Below are positions 13,601 to 27,891 of a stretch of 64,000 nucleotides of DNA, one piece after another. Source of the stretch: Allacma fusca. Lineage: Eukaryota > Arthropoda > Collembola > Symphypleona > Sminthuridae. A program made the position numbers and the translations under genes. The DNA is taken from the NCBI GenBank assembly GCA_947179485.1, contig OX359250.1, positions 46,721,450 to 46,785,449 on the forward strand, given 5' to 3'. Numbering within the stretch: position 1 is the first letter of the stretch; each line of letters begins with the position of its first letter. The notes under the pieces are model-generated. The model searched no databases. It saw only the letters and a program-made list of their open reading frames with translations, and had not been told where the DNA came from.

Positions 13601-16600
13601 CTCCTCCTAGGACATTGCGTGAGGAGCAAAAGAAAACAAACTTTTGTGAGGGTATGATTTAGTGAGTTTAGTACAAATAGCGAGTAGTGAGTCTTTGGCA
13701 ATGGTCCAGCCCTGCCTATTATTGGGCCGGGTGCCAATTTAAATAGTCTGTCTGTCCAGTCGGTTCGGCTCCTATACACCCCATTTCCTGACTTGTGTCA
13801 ATTGTCGGACCATGTGTTTTTTTTTTGTAGTCAAGTTCTTACGTGTAGTTAGCACACAGCAGCACATATATAAACAATTCATGCGAAACGCTAAAAGGAG
13901 TTTGAACATCGGAATAAATCGAGGAGCGCTTGGTGCCCTCAACCTGGGAGCATACATATATGATTATATCAACAATGCAGGGAGCAGATACATTGTATTT
14001 TGTCTTTGGTGTATATCCATTTATTATCCAATTGGATAATAAGAACCTGAAAGGAAGAAGGAGAGAGACATTCTGCAAGATGCGACGAACGGGTTCAGCG
14101 CTATACGGTCTTCCCAATGTGTTTTCCAATGTCATGCTCCTTTGGAAATGGCTCAAGTGAAAAGAATGTTATTTGGAGTTTGCAGTTGTAGTCAGAGTCT
14201 CAATGATCTGTATGCATTACAAAGATACACTTACCCTATCACATATTTATCCTTTGATATGCTTGATGCTGCAGAGAGAAACAAAGGTTATTTTTGGCAG
14301 TGTACCGTAGATAATTGTAAATATTATTATTGTTAGTTCTCAGCTCTTTTGTTCTTACATTTGTAATACATGGGGGGAGACATTTGAGTTCCCTACTATA
14401 ATTACATATCTCCTCTTGTACGTGTTTTGGCACACTCAGGATACAAAAATATGTCCTATGCTTTTCCCTTATACTCAATGATTAACACAACGGAATTGAG
14501 AAACTTTCCCGTGGAATGTGAACAGTTCCAGCATCTTAGAGATTTTCGTTAATGTATCTATACAGAAATTTTCCTTGCCAGTCTCGATGTCACATTTTTG
14601 GTACATCATAGCTGATAGGCGGCGAGGGCGAATACCGGGCCGTTTTTGAGTTTGTGCTCATACTTTTTAAACCCATTGTAGATAATCAGAAGACACCGTG
14701 ACACATTGCCTTTATTCACACTTTAAGTTTGGCTGCGACTATGATATTATTCAAGTACATACATAATGTAGTGTAAGCTGCTGTACATGCTCCTCATCCA
14801 CACATAATCTGTGCCCATGCCTAAAAAGCCCATCCAGCTATGTACTTCAGATCGTTGTTTTTATCACCTCCCATGCATTTCCAGGCACTATTTTAGCCAG
14901 AACGTTCGAGATGACTCCTCGTACGAAGATTTTTTGAAAACTTTTCCGGACCACCTCAGGCAGTGAGTCATGAGATGAGGATACATTTCAGAATTAGAGG
15001 GTAGAGAGAGAGAGAGAGAGAGAGAGAGAGCATTTGATAAACGTTTCGCATCCTAGCGCTTCCCATCGCTTTGTAAGTATTAGCATTCATCCCAGCTTCC
15101 GCAACCACTCAACGTAATGTCATTATGTAGCTTTGAAAGTTACCATGTTGTAAATTGGGATTCACTCCTGTCGTCTCTCCTCTGCATCGGCTTATTGGCA
15201 CCGGTAGATGATTCTGCAGAGACTTATTCCACTGCAGCTTACTCGCATTTCCCTGTACCTTTAGACCCGATTTATGGAAATGCTGGTTCATGAAATGGAA
15301 AATGGGTTCCTACCTGGTTAATTGCCAGGATTACTTGTAATCCCCCGAGGTGGCTCGAAAGTGCAACAGAATTTATGCTAATCCTTGTATGTAATCTTTT
15401 ATCAAAGTAAGATGCGCTCCAAGTGAGTAATAACACATTGGAATTTATTTGTTACTTCTAGGTTGCTTCTATATTACTGGACAAAGGTGCAGATGTGGGG
15501 GCTGTTACCAAGAGGTACACACACATACACAATTGTTATGAGCTAATATTTTGAGTTATGATTCCCAGAACAACGTTTTGGGAGTTACATGAGATGTTAC
15601 TAGGAGGAACAATAGCGAGTGACTCATAATGTGATTTTATTTTTAACAGGAAATTTACTCCGCTACATTTAGCTGCTAAGTACGGTCACCTGAAAACAGC
15701 TAACCTACTTATTAGCAAAGGGGCTCCAGTTAATGCCGAGGGCAAAAATAATTTAACACCTCTTCACATGGCCACTCATCACGACCGAAATCAAGTTGCT
15801 TTAATGCTTCTCAATAATGACGCCGACCCCAAGTGTGCTGCAAAGGTAAACCGTTCACTCCACAATGACCTGTTGCCTAATCATGAGTCTTTTTCTGGTA
15901 GTTACAGGAAGTTGAGTCAAATGTCAACGTTTGCTCCTTCCAAAACTTCCTGCTGTCCCTGTACCTTTTTCAAATATGGAAGGAAAAATCCTAGTATTTG
16001 GTAACACATGCTGACAATACAATATTTATATGGCTGTTGAAGAGCTAGATGACAGAGCTTGAGTAAACACTCGCGAAGTATTTTTCAAAGAAGTGCTCGA
16101 TATTAAAGTTCACAATTCCGCAATTGCTGTCCATGGCTTACCGTCATTTTTAAGGAAAGGGTGGTGAGAAGGAAAGTACGAACCCCACAAGAACATTTAG
16201 GGCCATTTGAGACCGCCACGTCGTTCTGAACTTCTCGTTCTGAATGGACAAACTTACCCCCCTTGAAATTTAAATGTTGTGAACAAAACTTTCAAATTAA
16301 ACCCTGCACTCAAACAATAATCATTGAAAACCGTAGTTCTCCAACAGCAAATATATTGTAACTGTAGATGGGTTGCCAGCTAATTATTTAAAAAATTTCG
16401 ACTGAATTGTCAATTTATCATTATTCTAATCCAATTTTATGTTCTTGCAATGGCTATTTACTTTAATTTTACCCTTTCAATGTACAAGAGTGGGTTGCGA
16501 TACGACTCGAATTTTTTCTTCATGAGTTTCCGATTTTCATTCGGACAATGTGCAAGAGAGGAAATTATTAAATAAGAACTAATAGTACATACATATATTA

Positions 16601-19600
16601 CAAACGTGCTGATTACTCATCTCCCCTGTACAACTTAATTGAGAAAATGAACTGCAATGATGATGTACATACTTATATTCTTGTAGAATTTGTACACTCC
16701 GTTGCACATTGCGGCGAAGAAAAACCAAATAGATATTGCGACAGCTTTACTCGAGTATGGAGCTGATGTCAACGCTGAGTCCCGAGCAGGTAACGTAGAT
16801 GTCATTATGATTAGCATCAGTGATTACTATGAACACCACAGTAAGTAACGGTGATTGATGGTTTTTGTTTATGCATTATATCAGGGTTCACCCCAATTCA
16901 TCTGGCTGCTCAAGAAGGAAATGCTGACATGGTCACACTTCTCATTCAGCATGGAGCGGATGCTGATGCAGGAGCGAAGGTATTACCCCACAACTATTAT
17001 TCCCAATCACTTATATTACCTAGCCAGTTTTCATCCCCGTGTTCTGTTTGGTCAAATATCTAGCTTAACTTATAATGAAACTCTACCCTATGTATAAATA
17101 TTTATGGTACTCTTCAGCTGAGCAGTTGTAATTTAATGATAATCTTCGAGGCGCTCTGATAATGACTTGAAATTTTTCAGACTGGGCTCCGACCTTTGCA
17201 TCTTGCAGCTCAAGAAGATCGGGTGCAGGCTGCAAATGTTTTGGTTAACAATGGCAGTGCTCATGTGGACTCACAGACGTAAGTACAGAATTAATTATTA
17301 TCCTAATTTTAAATAAGAGCAACTTGAAATATTTTATAATCATTAATATTTGTTGAAAAATAAATTCCAACGGATAATTAGTCTAATCAGCCTACTTTAA
17401 CCAACAGGAGCACCGGCTACACTCCTTTGCATGTGGCCTCTCACTTTGGTCAAGCTGCAATGGTAAGGTACTTACTCCAGCAGGGTGCGGATGTACACTC
17501 AACAACCTCCGCTGGTAAGTAAATAATTAGGACTCGTCTCATGTTTTAGTTTAGAGGTTTCGAAGACCACTTTTGAGACAACTGTTTTCAGCGGACAATT
17601 ACAATAGTAAACTAAGGGGAATTTATTACTGGAAGATTCAAAAAAGTTTTTCCTCTATACTGAAATATTGTCTCTCTGACCTGATTTATGTACATTTACA
17701 CCCACGGGAAAACAATGTATTTACAAAGTTTAATTTAATTTATTAGGTAACTCACCACTCCATCATGCAGCGCAGCAGGGACAGACATTAATTATTACGC
17801 TGCTGCTCGAGAAGAAAGCAAGTCCGGATGCAGTGAATAATGTGAGTACAGTGACAATGAATAACGGCTATTTGTTAGCTTTTTTATGTTAAAAACAATA
17901 CTATCTATACCATTTGTCTGCAACTATATCTATGTATACGAAATTTCCATTATAAGTTATTCGCAAATTTAATCTGTCATTCTAGGCTGGTCAAACTCCT
18001 CTTGCTATTGCTGAGAAGCTGGGATACGTTTCGGTGGTAGAAACTCTGAAGATTGTGACAACAACAATTACAACAACTACTACGACTACGACGATGATCG
18101 AAGAGCGTTACAAAGTGCTGGCTCCGGAAACCATGGCAGAAGCACTTGCATCTGATTCAGAGGATGAGGGCACGGAAGATGCAGGAAATGAGTCTTACCG
18201 CTACCTCACCGTGGATGACATGAAGTCATTGGGTGATGACTCACTGCCCATTGACGTTACTCGGGATGAACAACATCACAGAGATTCCGGATGTAAAAAT
18301 GTTTTTCTTGGTTTTTTTTTTGGAGGATGAATTTTTGAAGTCCTTAATGCTACTTTGGAGTGGCGGAGATGAATTTATAAAAATTTCCCTTTGCAGATAT
18401 TAATACTGAAGAAAATGTTATCTCTCACAAGTACAGCCAGTTGGCGTCAGACAATATCGACATCTCAAGGTCACCAGTTCAAATTGGGTAAGTCATCTGG
18501 AAGCTTTTTTTTCCCCGTTTCTGTGTTCTCAGTCGCTGAGAGGTGATTAAATTAATACAAAGCTGAGAGCTTCACTTATACATTTTGTAAGTATTACAAA
18601 TATGTCAATGTTGAATTTATAATAATCGTTGTCAAAGTAAGGAATGAAACGTTGCTCTAGAAAGCACCAAATTTATTTTCGTATGACCGAGATGATAATG
18701 ATCTAGACTGTAATGATAGTAGGCGATATAACAGTTCTACTTAATATGTAGTTGGGTAGAGACTGAAGCCTATATTTATATATGGGCCTACATGTAATTA
18801 TATGTTTACGTTTCTAATTATTTTGTTCCTCGCCAGTTTTTTTGTTTGTGTTCTGTCTTTTGCATTTGGGGTTCGATCCATAATTATGTGTTCATTCCGT
18901 TCGTTAGATTATTTTTTACAATTGACTTTATTCTTGACGACATGAATCCTTCGTGCGCCTCCTATTTACAAATATTGTTAAATAACGTGCCTTCTCTCCT
19001 TCGCCTTGTGTATAGCTAATAGCTACATAATATTTCGACCATCATCGAGGAACACATTTGTAAATAATACTTTGTGACAGACCTGAATGTACAAGTTGTA
19101 GTAAGTAAATATAGATATATATCGTATGTATCTATGTAGTTCCGGCATTGATACATTAGACTCAAGGGTTCGAGGAGACAATTAAGTTGTTACCAGATTT
19201 TAACACCCTTTGAATTTTTATTTCCGTTACGTTACCAAGAATTCCAAGCGCTGATTCCTTAAAATCCTTAACCATCACCCCGACCCCCACAGCCAGATAC
19301 AGCTTGAACTACAGCCTTCAGAGTCGATCCTCTACATTGTCCACTTCAACCATTGGGATGTGTCGCGACAGGTCTTGTGAAATGATTTTTACTTTTCAAT
19401 TCCATCTTTCTGATATACTCAAAGAGAAATTCTACCAACCCGTTACAAGCCCATTTATTTCATGCATTTCTCGTAACTTTGAGCAATAACCTATATTATC
19501 AGAGACTTTTCAATAACCAAATTTCCGTTTGTCTTTCTCCGGTATTTTACTCCAATAGAAATTACTAATGTTATTTTCCTATACCTATTTTAATTATTTC

Positions 19601-22600
19601 CGTCTAGTTTCCGTAATGTTGACAAAATAGCCGTCACAATAATTTTCCCTAACAACCTAACATTGCATGGACACTGTCAGCAGCAAGAGTCAGTTGACGC
19701 AGAATGTACATTATAAGTCTCGACGCCTCGGTTTTAAACCAGGCAAATAAGGGTTTCCCTTCAAGTAGATTTATTATTTTTAAAATACGAGCAAGAACTA
19801 CTACTACACAATTGTCCAAAAAAAAAAAAATCATCAATGATTTCAAAAACTGTTTTATTAACATTTTAAAAGTGAAAAATCCTATCACATATCCCTATAA
19901 AAATATATGTTAGATTTACCGTCACGTAACACGAACCCAATGTTACCTCTACTACCAATAATAGCTTGACTAATAGTAACTACGCAAAAAAATAATAATT
20001 ATTATTATACCTTGAAACATGACTTGCCCCATCCTATTGTCGGTCCATTTCACCTCATCGTCTCATTCTTTTTCAATTTTCCTTAATTTTGCGTTAAAAA
20101 TTTTCGCAAAACACTTTGGTGTGGGGCAGCGACACTTTTGCTTCAGTGCTGATTTCCTTAATTTATTTTTGTTATGATCAACTATAGATAATTATTATTA
20201 TAATGCCTACTTCTTTTGACTGTCCAACTAGTGACTGTTAGCGATAAATGTGTAAAAACCGAGATAGGATTTGGAGGAATTAGTACGGATATATGCCCAG
20301 GTAGTGCATTTGGTTTAACAGCCGAGTCTGGAGTAGGAATTGGAGGAATTAATACTGTAAATTGTAAATATGAAGAGCAATATCTGTATAGGTGTAATTA
20401 CGTAATGATGTAATTAATTTTGATACATTTTAAATTACTAATTTGATCTAACGTCAACGTCTGTTGTATTTTTCTCCTGACTTCTGTCTGAATCAATCTA
20501 CTAACATGCTCCGATGGTGCTTGCATGTCCATATCTAGAAAACTTCACTGGAGAAAGTAAGCCCCTTCTGGAAACACTATAAACTTACTGTTGTTCTACA
20601 TACGCGTTGCTGCACAAATATAATTTCTTTTAAGTTTTGATACCCATTTTTATTTAATATTTGATTCATTAATAATTACTTATGTAACCAGCCAACGTGT
20701 CTTTATTTACTTGGGTTATTTTTATGGCTTGTTGCAGTATGTGTGTAATTTACCTTGGAGCAAGTTGTACTTTACTAGTCAGTTTCAATGATTGGTTCGC
20801 AGTTGGTATTTGGTATCATTAATTCAGTACACACTCGGTTTTTGTTAATTATTACCATATGTGCATATCTTATAATTAATTATTGTTATTACAAGTAGCC
20901 CATTAACATTATCCGCGAATTACTTATTTTGAAGCATCTGTAGAAATTACCTATATCTAATAATTATATAAATCGATATTATATCATGTGGTTCATTTGC
21001 GGAGAAAGGGCAAGCACTATATAACATGATGCAGCTCTGGAGTTCTTGTACCTTCTGCTTCTAAATGTACTTACTCTTGTCACTCAAGTTTTCACTTTTT
21101 TTTTCTAACCTCAGAGAAATATTGCACTTGCTGTCTCAAATCAATTCTGAAATCATTTCCAATACTTATACATACAATGAGACAATTTTGTAACTCAATT
21201 CCTAATTTACTACTGTCAATTACTCAAGTTTTCAATTTTGAAACCAGCTCGTGCAAAGTATGTGCTTTTGTAGACTTGTAGAGATGATGCTTTAACAAAT
21301 TCTTAAAGTGAATGAAAGTATTCTCACTTGCGTCTTTGCAGTATAAATGTTGTCTTTTCAAAAGTTCCAAAGGTTTAAGGGCCTTGGATTTTTGAAGTCT
21401 TCATCTGTTACTTTGTTTCTTGCTTTTGTCTAGCTCTGTTAATTATTGTGGCTGTTAATTACAGTGTCCTTGGCTTACTGTATCTATGTAATGCATGACA
21501 CGCTGACAATGTTATTTAAAGTTCTGGGAAGGACTAATTTGCTAAAAATTCCTGAGGATACTCTTGGTTTTGATAATGTTGTTGTTTCGTAAGGTGATGT
21601 GGGCTATTGACATTGGTCTGGTTATGAACCCAAATTAAGGGAATATGATGACTGCTTGTAGTTTCCTGGTGAGCTTCATGGTCGACGCCAGAGGAGGGGC
21701 AATGCGAGGTTGTCGTCACTCGGGTGTCCGAGTTATTATCCCACCAAGGAAAGCACCCAGTCCGATGAGAATAACCTGTCGTTACCTTAAGAAAGACCGA
21801 CTCGTTCATCCCCCACCCCTCATGGAAGGGGAGGCTTTGGCCTCAAGGATTCTTGAGTTGGGTCCAGCTGGCGCTAAGTTCCTGGGACCGGTCATCCTGG
21901 AAGTTCCACATTTTGCATCCCTTAGGGGTCATGAGAGAGAAATCGTGGTGCTTCGATCTGACAATGGAGAAACCTGGCGAGAGCATAATCTGGATGCTAC
22001 TGAAGAGGCTGTTCAGGACGTTCTCAATGAGTCTTTTGACACTACTGGTAAGGAATTTCCCAATTTCCCAATTTCTATAGGAATAATCTAATGAGGGAAA
22101 AATTTTAAACTTCCCTATATGACGTTGACACTGTTCTAATAATTTTTGATTTCAGACTTGAAGCAATTGGAGGATTTGAAAACTAACAGAATTACAAGGA
22201 TTCTGACGACCGACTTCCCGCAATATTTTGCACTGGTGTCACGAATTCGACAAGAAGTTCATGCCGTTGGACCGGATGGTGGAATGGTGTCATCAAGTGT
22301 GGTTCCGCAGGTTCAGGCAGTGTTCCCTTGCGGTGCACTCACGAAGAGGATTAAAGTTGGTCTCCAGGTAAGCAAACTGAAGCCTTCGAAAACGGCTACT
22401 ACGAAAAAGATCATCGTCAATAATATCCCGAAAAAGAAACGCTTTGCACTCATTTGGTGATTTCCATATAAGAGGGCTCGTATTATGAGGCACCCCGGTA
22501 CTGTCTGTTCGCGTTTACTTTTCGCTTGTTATTTGTAGTAGTTTCTTTGGGACAGCCTACTACTCCACAAACTTCTAACAAAAAAAAAATATCCATAAAA

Positions 22601-25600
22601 ATTTAGAAAAAATATAACCTCCCAACAAACATTCTTAATGTCTCAAATTATTATAATAATTATTGTGATAAGTCAGCTCATTATCTGGATTACTCAATTA
22701 ATTTTCATGATGCTCATGAATCCTATTCACTTCTCTCTGCAATTTGTCTTTCCCTTGAAGGGATCTTAAAACTAAACTAACCAACTTTTAAACTTTCTTA
22801 AATATATAAATATTATTAATTAATTAATTAATTAATTAATTAATTATCCTTACAATTATTACGAACCGCCTGTGAAACTAATATTATACTTTTGATCCAT
22901 CTATATTATTCTTCAAGTCTAATTTCTCAAATAATTACCTAATCACTGCCTTTTGCAAGTATTATGACATGTATACGTGTAGAAGTAGTTTTGGGATAAT
23001 TCAGGAGGCATTAGTCATTTCCCTGGTAGAAAAAACTTTAGCAATTCCATACTAGTAAATATGTCCAAATGTCTCAGTCTACATTTTCTGCCTCTCTTAT
23101 TAGAGTTTTACTCTGCTACATTTCTTGAGATTACTGGCTCCTAGAGGAAGGAGCATCATGGGACTTCACCTTGGAAGGATCTTTTTCCCATCCTACTTTT
23201 CCTCTCCAGGTTTGTCCTTTCCTATCCTTTCCTTCTCTTTCCTTGCTGTCCTAACCCATCCTACATTTCCTATCCATCCCCATCCTTGCTTCTCCTACCT
23301 TTTTCCTACATGAGCTAGCCCAGCCTTTCCACTCCTAAATTATCCTTTCCTTACTATCCCATCCTATTCCCCCGTCCTCTGAGTTCCTTTCTCTCTTTTC
23401 CTCCTTCCTGGGGTGAGCTCCTTTTGAGATTGTAAATTTGTTTGTCTTACTCGGATACTTGCGTTTTGTGAGTGTGAATACCCTGGTCTAGGTGGGAATG
23501 TAGGCTGGGACATTGTGGCTTCCTTGAAATCAAAATATGTAGCACCGAGAGAATTTGAGGAAGTAATAAATTGCAGAGACTCATCCTTAGGAACGAAGTC
23601 ATATACTAGCTTGAGAAATCAAATCCTGAATTTCTCTAATAATTAGTTCCCTAGGAGTATTTTTCAATGTTTTTCTTTGTGAAGACCAGTATGTCTCGAT
23701 TAAACGTGTTGCATTAAACTGTTTAATAAGGAAAACATTTATCACCAAAGGGTTGTGGAAGATTTTTTCTAAACTTTCGTGACGTAAATAGTCGCCAAAG
23801 GGTTTCAGGGGTAAGAATATTGTCCCTTTCCAGGGGTATAGTTATGTATGTATGTAATTATATGTAGAGGAAAGCGGCATATTATCCTAAACGCATTCAG
23901 GAATTTAAAAATCACATTAGTAGAAACTTACTTCCTACAGTCTGTTTCTCATAATCCTCTAAAATCATGACTTTTTGGAAAACATATCTGGAAGAACTAC
24001 GGACACATGTAAATACATTCATAAGCTCTCTTAATCTACACTTTTACTATTAAAAAAAAACTCCATTTATGATATCTGGTTCACTTTTAAGTACATATCA
24101 ATCTGAATGAACGAGGTCAGGTTTATTACGTGGGGAAACTGCTCAGGGCTCAAAAGTATTACTCTACTCGCTATAGCTCTACTCTATTTTTTTTCAACCA
24201 TGTATGTACATACATAGAATGTTTAGTGGCACTTTTGTGAGTGAAACTTATTTACGTTCCTGGACAACTAGGTACTTTGAATTAAATATTTTAAAAGAAT
24301 TTTTGAGAAATTTAGTGAGCAAGATCGAGCTTATGTTAACTAGTCCGCCGGAATATTAGGATATTTTAACACTCGTCCTAAAAGGATTCATATACTTATA
24401 GACGCTGACGCACCTGAACTCCATTGATTGAGCAATTAGATTTAGCACCTATCTAATCAATTCCTCGTATATTCAATATTGGATTGTGTATTTGAGAGTC
24501 TCGCATCGGAAAGAAGAGTGGGATCGATCGAGATGGGAAAAGTGGTTGTAAAAGTGCCTGAAGAGCAGATCTTGTAGTCATTATAACATCATGTAAATAC
24601 ATATATAGTTAATTAACACTATGATTTCAGGCGTTTCTTATTACAAAAACAGTGCGATTCTCACAAGGTGTTCCAGCTACTTGCATTTGTCAGTTTCCAT
24701 GTAGTATCCATCCCATGTACATATTTGAACACATAGTAATAATAATTACATTATTATCATAATATTTTGACCGGATAGTTCGATTCAGTATTTCACTCAT
24801 ATCTGTAGCTTTCTTCAAAGCACATGGTTGCATACAGGCTATTGAATCAATTTCTTTGATGAAGCGATGCCCTTCTGCATCGCTCTCCAAAATGATCTCA
24901 AATTGTCTCAGTGAGGCATTATGTCATGATTCATGATGATATTCTGGGACTACCCAGTGAGTTACCCTATAGGTTATCCTGTACATATAACATTTCTTAG
25001 GTAGATCGGGTCTCATCTCTTGATTATTATAGCTATTTAAATATTACTTTGATTTCTAGTCAACTTGCTAAACCGGCACTTACTCGGGTTTTTATATTTG
25101 AACAATACAGATAATAGCAACTACACATTATAGTCACTTCCAAGGCTTTAAAATCCCCAGATTCCGCTCGGAATAGGAGGTCCACCCATACTGTAATAAT
25201 AATTATGTAAATTTAGTGTAATTACATTCAGGACGTTCATACTTCATACCGTATGTACATATGTCTTTGCTTACGAGGTAGAATTAATAACTACGTACTG
25301 GGTACATTTTCCACCCCGAAACTATGTGATCTCACAATTAGTACAGGCAGTTTACTCTAACGTCAACTAAACTATGCGTACTCCAGAATCTAGCACTTAT
25401 AGCTGGGTTTTCTTTCATAAAACAATAAAATGAAAGTAGATTCTTTGATTTGAATCTCAGAAATAATATTAATTATTATTACTTTTAGTTTATTTTACAT
25501 AATTAATTATTGTACTTGTTTAAATGTCATCCTTTGAATTCCAGGAGAGCCTGTGTTAGCTTAGGAATTGTTTATTGTAGTTTGAACATTTTGGCATTAA

Positions 25601-27857
25601 TGTGAGTTTGGCTCTGGTACATGTAATTACATATGTAATTACAAGATTGGGATTTCTGCTCAGGTACTACTATGAGCTGGAAGGTTGTAGGGATTTGTTA
25701 TAAAGTATAAGGAAGGGTTTCAAAAGCCCTATAATTGAGTCGTCATGCCGGGATTCGTGTAATAGTATTCCTAAACGGAGATCTCATTTTCGATTGAGGG
25801 TCGTATGTATTATGTATATCTATGTACTTATTATTATAATAATAATTAGAATATGAGTCTCATTGTGGGTCAGTGTTAGATTAGTAATTATTAGGGAAAT
25901 AAGACCTAGCGTATTGAGTCTGTGAAGTTTTAAATTGAATCTTTTGAGAGAATTTTTTTCTATATGTGGAGAGACACTCAAAATGTCCTCCGTATGACAT
26001 AAATCAACTATGAAAATTAAATGTGACGCTGAGCGTGATTACATTTTGAAAATGGCAAATTAAATATTTACTTGTGAGTACTAATTCGGATACGATAGTT
26101 AAGATCTCCTCTCATTTCCCAAAAGTCCATTGATAATATGTCAGACTTTAAGTCAGTAATTCTCTCATGAGCTCCTTTTCACTCAATTTCATGAAGCTTA
26201 TGAGACACTACCTTGATTTTAGTAATAAATTAAATAGTCTAAACATTCTTCTCCAAACCTCCGATCAATAAAATCATAGGAGTTTAGAAACACAGAATTA
26301 GGGATAATTACTGCTAATAAGCCTCAATTATTGACACTGATGTTTGTTTTAATTTTTGGAATCTTTAGATGTTTGTCCGGACTCATTAAAGTTTACATAT
26401 ATCACATAAAAAGTTATGGACTTGAAGAGGCTACTTCACTTGCATGTTACCAATATTTTATAGATATATGTATATACATACACAAATATATATGTTATTT
26501 AGGGAATTAGTGAGAGGGGAATGTGAGCAAAATAAAAAAAAAATAGGACATATACAAAGCATACTCAGGAGAAATATCTTGTACGACATGTACATACATA
26601 TACTCAAATACGCTAAACAAAAAAAAGAAGGAGAATAGGTACCTCAGAAGCCATCAATGACCTACTGGAATTTAGAGTAAGCTTTAGACTAATATTCCAT
26701 AAAAATCCCAATATCGTATATTCATAGTAGCAATGTGTAATTCCGTCTGGACTTCAATTCCTAAACAATTCCTCAGCCTTACAGTATACTATAATGCTAA
26801 AAAAGGGAACTCACACAGTTCCTCCGCAACTTACAACTTTACAGATTTTCCGGCTAAAATATATCCCATGCTTTTTTTAGTCTTGCAGAGGAATTAATTC
26901 TCGGATAGTGTCCTCTGAGCTCAAAACAAAATCGAGTCACAGGGAAATTGATCCCAAGAACAGAGTATGTGACTAAATGACGGACGAAATCAATAAAATT
27001 AACGACTCATAATTTTAACTACTCTTTAAAAAAATTTAAAAGAAATTAGCGGAAGGAAATTCCCAAATAAATTGAAATAATAATTATTGACTCTCTTCCA
27101 AAAAGGCGGTATTACATGGGAAATCCTACTATTACCTCATATTATCGATATTATTACATTTACAAGTTAAGTAGTATTAAAATCATGGATAATAATCATA
27201 AACCAGCTAAACTTCGAGGATCCATCTCCCCCCAATTAAGTTCAAAGTACAAAAAAAAATTATGATTTACCCCTCTATGCCCCACAACTTATTGGAGCAT
27301 AATTTGTAAAATAAATTTGTTTGATGACTGTAGCTCACAAATTAGTGACTTTTACCTTTATGTAATTAATGAAATATTTGCACCCACTCCCCCAATTAAT
27401 TTTGATGCTTGAGAGTATCCATGACAGTCCGTAGTAATAATAATAATTATTAGTCCTTTTGCTATTGTTCGACAAATTAAATTATTATTCCTACATTATT
27501 TTTTACAATTTATTCACGAGGAAGGGAAACATAACTGGAAATGATTATTAAAATACCCCTTAGTAAGATTAAGTACTTAAAAAATGTAACGTCCGCTCCA
27601 GCCTACCAACACATTGACGACTATCTAACAATAATTAAAAAGTAATTATTATGTTTTCTGATTTGCAAAGAGAGAGTACTATTTGCTTTGGTTGGTAGTG
27701 CCTATCAAAATTGGTTTTTTGCCATGAAACTTCTTGGTTCGTGAGGACTGAAATATTCTTGGTATAGATACATACATTGATGATGAGTATATTTTGAACT
27801 GCCCTGATTTGGAACATTGATTGCCATCATTGTGTGCTAATCGTGATTGATTGTCTT

Positions 27858-27891
<34 letters not shown>

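Larger units (their letters stand above)
11710..15461. other. Intron 13 (3,752 nt)
   Basis: Long AT-rich intron splitting repeat 16. It carries TC (13217-13236) and AG (15003-15030) microsatellites. Open stretches near 13772-14478 on both strands have no similarity and no fitting splice borders. Confidence 0.85.

Noticed and set aside
18869-18878. GGTTCGATCC, a tRNA B-box word
   Set aside because: No A box or cloverleaf can be formed with the upstream T-rich sequence.
20216-20413. Gly-rich open stretch in intron 22 considered as a cassette exon
   Set aside because: No acceptor and donor pair gives the 2/2 phase needed between exons 22 and 23.
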